From: Incurvaria masculella
Lineage: Eukaryota; Arthropoda; Insecta; Lepidoptera; Incurvariidae
DNA length: 64,000 nucleotides
Assembly: GCA_946894095.1 (NCBI GenBank)
Contig: OX335665.1
Span: 72,001-136,000, forward strand
Direction: 5' to 3'
Part shown: piece by piece, positions 48,601-54,600 of the stretch
How the letters are laid out: each line of letters begins with the position of its first letter
Numbering within the stretch: the stretch's first letter is position 1
The notes under the pieces: generated by a model
Told to the model about the DNA's origin: nothing
Seen by the model: the letters and a program-made list of their open reading frames with translations, nothing else
The model's database searches: none
Program-made: the position numbers and the translations under genes

Positions 48601-51600
48601 AATATTATGCGGGGAGTGTAAAAAAGTACGTCAAATGTGTTATGCGGACGTTGTGTACATAAGTACGGCATTTAATATTATGCGGGCGAGTGTAAAATAG
48701 TTCGTCTAATGTTTTATGCGGACGTTTTGTAAATAAGTACGGCATTTAATATTATGCGGGCGAGTGTAAAATAGTACGCCTAATGTTTTATGCGGACGTT
48801 GTGTAAATAAGTACGGCATTTAATATTATGCGGGCCAGTGTAAAATAGTTCGTCTAATGTTTTATGCGGACGTTTTGTAAATAAGTACGGCATTTAATAT
48901 TATGCGGGCGAGTGTAAAATAGTACGCCTAATGTTTTATGCGGACGTTGTGTAAATAAGTACGGCATTTAATATTATGCGGGCCAGTGTAAAATAGTTCG
49001 TCTAATGTTTTATGCGGACGTTTTGTAAATAAGTACGGCATTTAATATTATGCGGGCGAGTGTAAAATAGTACGCCTAATGTTTTATGCGGACGTTGTGT
49101 AAATAAGTACGGCATTTAATATTATGCGGGCCAGTGTAAAATAGTTCGTCTAATGTTTTATGCGGACGTTTTGTAAATAAGTACGGCATTTAATATTATG
49201 CGGGCGAGTGTAAAATAGTACGCCTAATGTTTTATGCGGACGTTGTGTAAATAAGTACGGCATTTAATATTATGCGGGCCAGTGTAAAATAGTTCGTCTT
49301 ATGTTTTATGCGGACGTTTTGTAAATAAGTACGGCATTTAATATTATGCGGGCGAGTGTAAAATAGTACGCCTAATGTTTTATGCGGACGTTGTGTAAAT
49401 AAGTACGGCATTTAATATTATGCGGGCCAGTGTAAAAAGGTACTCTCAAACGTTTATGCGGTCAGTGTATTAAAACGTATGTATTGAGGCATATGCGGTC
49501 GGACCGCACGAACGTTGAGGCCCGCAGAAGACCGATTTTTGTCACGTTTTTTAATTACGTATATTTCCGTCTCTATCGAGTGTATAGATATTCCGGATAG
49601 ACTGCCGTGTTCGAAAGAGATGGCGCTACAAAGTCTTCCGAAATACACTCGCGTAACTAGTCGGGAACACCTAGCCCGCACAATCGGTAAATTTGTCAAG
49701 GTCCGCACGATCCGCATCCCGCGAACAAGGGTGAGTTGTGTTGAGTGTGGCAGGTGTACATCGTGTATGGAGTGGCAGGCCTCACCGTCGGCGTGCAGCG
49801 GGGGCAGCACGAGAAGGCGCGTGGCGGCCTGCACGCTGCCGGTCGTCGAGCTCGCCACGCACTGGAACATGCCTGCGTCCACGCTCAGCACGCCCTGGAT
49901 GCGCAGCGATGCTCTGCAAAAGAAGGCGCATGTGCTCAGTAAATAGGCAAGAGGGGAAAATTAACAAATAAACTCGAGACAAGGAACATTTTTGAGGTGC
50001 CAAGGTAATTAAATTGTTCATAAACCCTAGTTGTAAAATTGTGGATGTACACATATTACAGTAATCAAAAACAACACTTGAGATTCACTCACCACCAAGG
50101 GTGATGCGGTGGTAATAACTGAACGGCAATCTGACGTTTAAGGCGATGATTACTTACATTAATAAGGCATGACCAAATCATTCAAATTGCAGAATGATTG
50201 AGCAGGAAATGTTGCTCACCCGTTGACAATGGTGATGTCGTGATTTGGCGTGACGGGCTCACCGTCCTTCAGCCAGGTGACGGTGGGCGGCGGGCGGCCG
50301 CGGGCCTCGCAATCTAGTAGCGCGTCGCCGCGCGCCCGCGCTGTCACCGCAGCGCGCACGCGCGTCACACGCGGCGCCGTCTGCGCACACAACGAGCTGC
50401 TTCAGCTTTGCCGCACGATAGCAACTCTATGACGAATAAACTGATACTTTGCTAGATCTAGCGGAAAAAAACCATGCTGTGAGGGAAGTATTCGCAATTT
50501 GAAAAAATAACAGTACAGCTCACGCGTACTAGGTGGAATTTAGAGTCGAGCTCGCCGTGGACACCTCTCGCGACACGGATAACGCTGTAGAGAGGGAGGT
50601 GCTCACCAGTACGGAGAGCTGGGTGGTGCGGTCGGCGGAGTCGTGGCGGTTGGTGGCGCGACACGTGTAGGTGCCGGCGTCCAGCGCGCGGACGGACAGC
50701 ACACGCAGCGAGCCCGCCCCCACCAGGTAGAACCGCGAGTCCAGGTCGCTGGGGAAATCAGTGATGATAACTGAATGTGTTTTGTTTCGCCCTACTAGAA
50801 GTATTTATTTACTGTTGATGCGATTTTCTTCCGCAAAGTGGTTACATTTTATAAAGATTGTTGATACAGTTGTTATGCAAATTATAAAAAAACTGGCCAA
50901 GTGCCAGTTGGACTCGCACACGAAGGGTTCCGTACCATCATACAAAATTTAACATAAAAAAAACACGTTTTTAATGTTTTTTAATTTTACCTATTTGCTG
51001 TTATAGCGGCAAAATATATACACACTCTGCGAAAATTTCAGCTGCCTACCTATTACGGTTCATGGGATACAGCCCTGTAACAGACGGACGGACGGATGGA
51101 CAGCGGAGGCTTAGTAATAGCGTTCCGTTTGGTACCCTTTGGGTACGGAACCCTAAGAAGTATTCAGAGACAGTGATGTACAGTTAATTATAAAAAGGAG
51201 TAATACTTGAGGTCAATGGCGACTCCATTGTTGAGCCAGATCATCTCGGGCCGCGGCTCGCCTACCGCCGCGCAGTCGAACGTCACCGCCGAGCCTGCCC
51301 ACAAACCAAACGCCACTTCCCATAAAGCCCGCTTAGTCTCTTCTCTTCTTTCACATATCTTCAGCTTTCAGGACGTCACTATGCCTACCCACTCTTCCTT
51401 GAAAAATATGCTCATTCTGCGTGGACAGTTGTGACTGTACTTCTATTCTGGTTTTAGCTTATTTAATACTTTAAGATACGTCACAAAAATGTTGGGGACA
51501 GTTTACACTCTTCTCAATTTCAAATCAAGCCCGCTTAGTCTCTTCTCTTCTTTCACATATCTTCAGCTTTCAGGACGTCATTATGCCTACCCACTCTTCC

Positions 51601-54600
51601 TTGAAAAATATGCTCATTCTGCGTGGACAGTTGTGACTGTACTTCTATTCTGGTTTTAGCTTATTTAATACTTTAAGATACGTCACAAAAATGTTGGGGA
51701 CAGTTTACACTCTTCTCAATCGGTCAAGCTTTCAGCTCAAGATTTGAGCTAAAGTTTGGCGCTAAAGATTGTACTTTGTGGTAAATTCCGAGATGTAAGT
51801 TACACAATTTAGCTATAAGAAAGATATTAAGCGACCTTGACACTTTATAAGAACGGTTGTTTGCCAGCAGGCAATGGCGATTCATGAATGGAGGATGCAA
51901 TACCTGCCCGGTTCGGGTGGAAGTGAAAAGCGGAACATCGCAATCGAGTTCAGCAGCTCTTTAAAAATTGTGTGAGTCAGTAGTGGGTTTGGTCAGTAGC
52001 ATGGGAACTCAGCTGAGAGAAGGAAGGGAGGAATGGAGAAGCGGACGTACCCTCCATGACGGTGAGCGGCTGCGGCGCGGCGACGAAGCGCGGCGGCGCG
52101 TCGGGCGCGGCCGGCTCCGCCGCCACCACCAGCTCCGTATCGGGGCCCACTCTGCATTATTTATAATAATAATAATAAATATTTATTGCAGACAAAGTCC
52201 ATATTTTAACAAACTACAACTATATAGTATAGTTACGTACATAGACATACAAATTAAAAAAGCACACAGTCACGACCGAAGACTCCGCGGATGTGGCCGA
52301 GAACCGAGCGCTGTATTATTTTTTGTTTTCTTTGTCATTTTAAATATTGTTTGTGTCAATTTTTTAAAAATTAAATTCATTTAATCTCCAGACTGTCTGT
52401 TTTGTTTCGACGAAGCCGTAACAGGCAGACTTAATGGCAAATATTTGTTTGAGTTGTTGAGGGAATTGTACTATCCTAACAGATATATCAATGAATTTTT
52501 TTTATGTAATTGGACCTTGTTGGCTGATACCAAACTGACCGTCAGATATACTAACACACCACATGGGAACTAGGTGCTATGCCAGGACCTTCCTTATATT
52601 GCTCGGCTGCATTGAACTGGATGGAAAACATGGAGAATTTTGATTGCTGCTTCGACCTTCGTTCTTTCATTAATCCCGCCACCTACTAAGTAAGCGAGGG
52701 GACCTACAGTTCGACGTGGAATCCGAACCAGGTCCAGCCTCAACGGTTGAAAATGGTCACCCATCTTATCGTCACTTATCGGATCGCAAGGCGTCGCACC
52801 ACTGGGCTACCGATCCTGTTGATCTGAGAGAGGATGTAGTGTACGGAGTATAGGCTACCTGTGCACGTGCGGCGCGCGAGCGAGCGACACGTTGCAGCGG
52901 TACACGGCTGCGTCGTGCTCGCGCGCCGGCTCCAACTCGAGCGCGCCCGACGGCGTCAGCGACATGCGCTCCGCCGCCAGCGTCAGCGGCACGCCGTCCC
53001 GCAGCCAGCGCACCTACCCCACCGCCCATGCAGTCCAACATACATACATACATAAATACAAGCTCCCATAACGCCACGGAGGTAAGTATTTGTTTTTCCG
53101 TTGTCGGGATGCCAACGCTATTGCATCCCTCGAAAATATTGTTTTGACTTAAAAGCATTTAATTTTTTATTTAAGCTAGACGTTTATAACAATACGGAAG
53201 TATATTTGTTCCACGAAATTCCTTAAGTCTACGAATTAATATACTGATGGAAGAGTTAATGAAACTCGGCTTTGCCCCTCCAAAAAATTGAGCCGCGGTT
53301 TGCAATTATTTCGTCTTGTTCATTGCCAATTGAGTGAGTTGAGTGAGTTTTGGGGTCGGTTTCAATAATCACTTTGTTCCGAGAGATCCTTCCGTCAGTA
53401 TTTATATTCGCAGTGAACAGTACTTTCCGACAATAGACCCAAGCACAAGGGTCTAAACAACTCTGGACCGCTAACGGAGTCAATCTAGACGATCTTGCTT
53501 TAGCGTGAGGAGATATTTGACGATGTACGTTGGATAAGCGTCACCTTCGATATACTAAAAGGGTCCATTGACTTCTTGCAGCAAAAGGGGCAGAAGCTGG
53601 CACGCTCGGGCGGGGCAGCACTCACGTCGCAGTAGATATATAGCTGTGTGACCGGGACCACACCAAAAACTCAACTCGGGCGATTTTTGAGACAAATACC
53701 TTCCCTCCATCGAGTGTCGGGGTTTTCACTTAAATATTGGCGGAGCACTGTTGGTTCTGTTACTTTTAAAAAGATGTCTTTAAAGGACTATTCGCGACAG
53801 TTCTAGCTTAGAGCCCATACAAGCGAAATGTGCCTGGACAGGTGCACGAAATCGGGACTTTGTATGGAGTTGAGCTACTGGATGTAATCCTATATATGTA
53901 TGTTCTGAGCTCACGTTGAGGTCGACGGTGGGCACGCTCGGCTGCAGGTGCTGCGCGACGCCGTACACGCGGCGGTCGGCGCCGGCGGTGGCGCCCAGCA
54001 CGCGGTAGGAAGCGCGCGCGCCGTCCGCCGCCGTCGCCGCCGCCGCGCACGGCAGCAGCGCCGCCGCACCGCGCCACACCGCCACCACGCGCCTCGCCGC
54101 CTCCGGCGAGTCCGCCGACAGCGGCGGCAGCTCTGCGCGCACGCACACATCATGTAGTAGGCGCACCGCACAGATGAAGCCTCAATGGATATCACAGGCA
54201 ACGTGCTGGAAGTAGGGCTGGAAATCAAGTTTGTTCTCTGATTTCCTGATGACATCGTACCATACAGTCGGAAATATTTACTAACGGCGTGGAATTCGAG
54301 CATTGTAATGTCTGTTACCGTCTTGCCTCTGCCGCCTCGCGCAGCAGTATACACCGGCCCGCCTCAGTCGACACCGCCCCGGCAGCACCGGCGAATCATT
54401 TTGTGGCTGCAGTCTGTGACCGTCTCTACCCACCTCGACCTGCTAGACTCACCCACGAGCGAGACGGTGGCGACGCGCGAGACGACGGTGCCGATGCCGT
54501 CCGCCGCCGCCACGCAGCGGTACCGGCCCGCCTCCGCAGCCGTGACCGCCGGCAGCACCAGCGAACCGTTCGGCAGCTGTCGCCTGTAACAACGGTCAAC

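Noticed and set aside
48590..49440. CRISPR-like array
   Set aside because: The 74-bp periodicity has no repeat/spacer structure: the whole unit is repeated. It is a eukaryotic intronic satellite.
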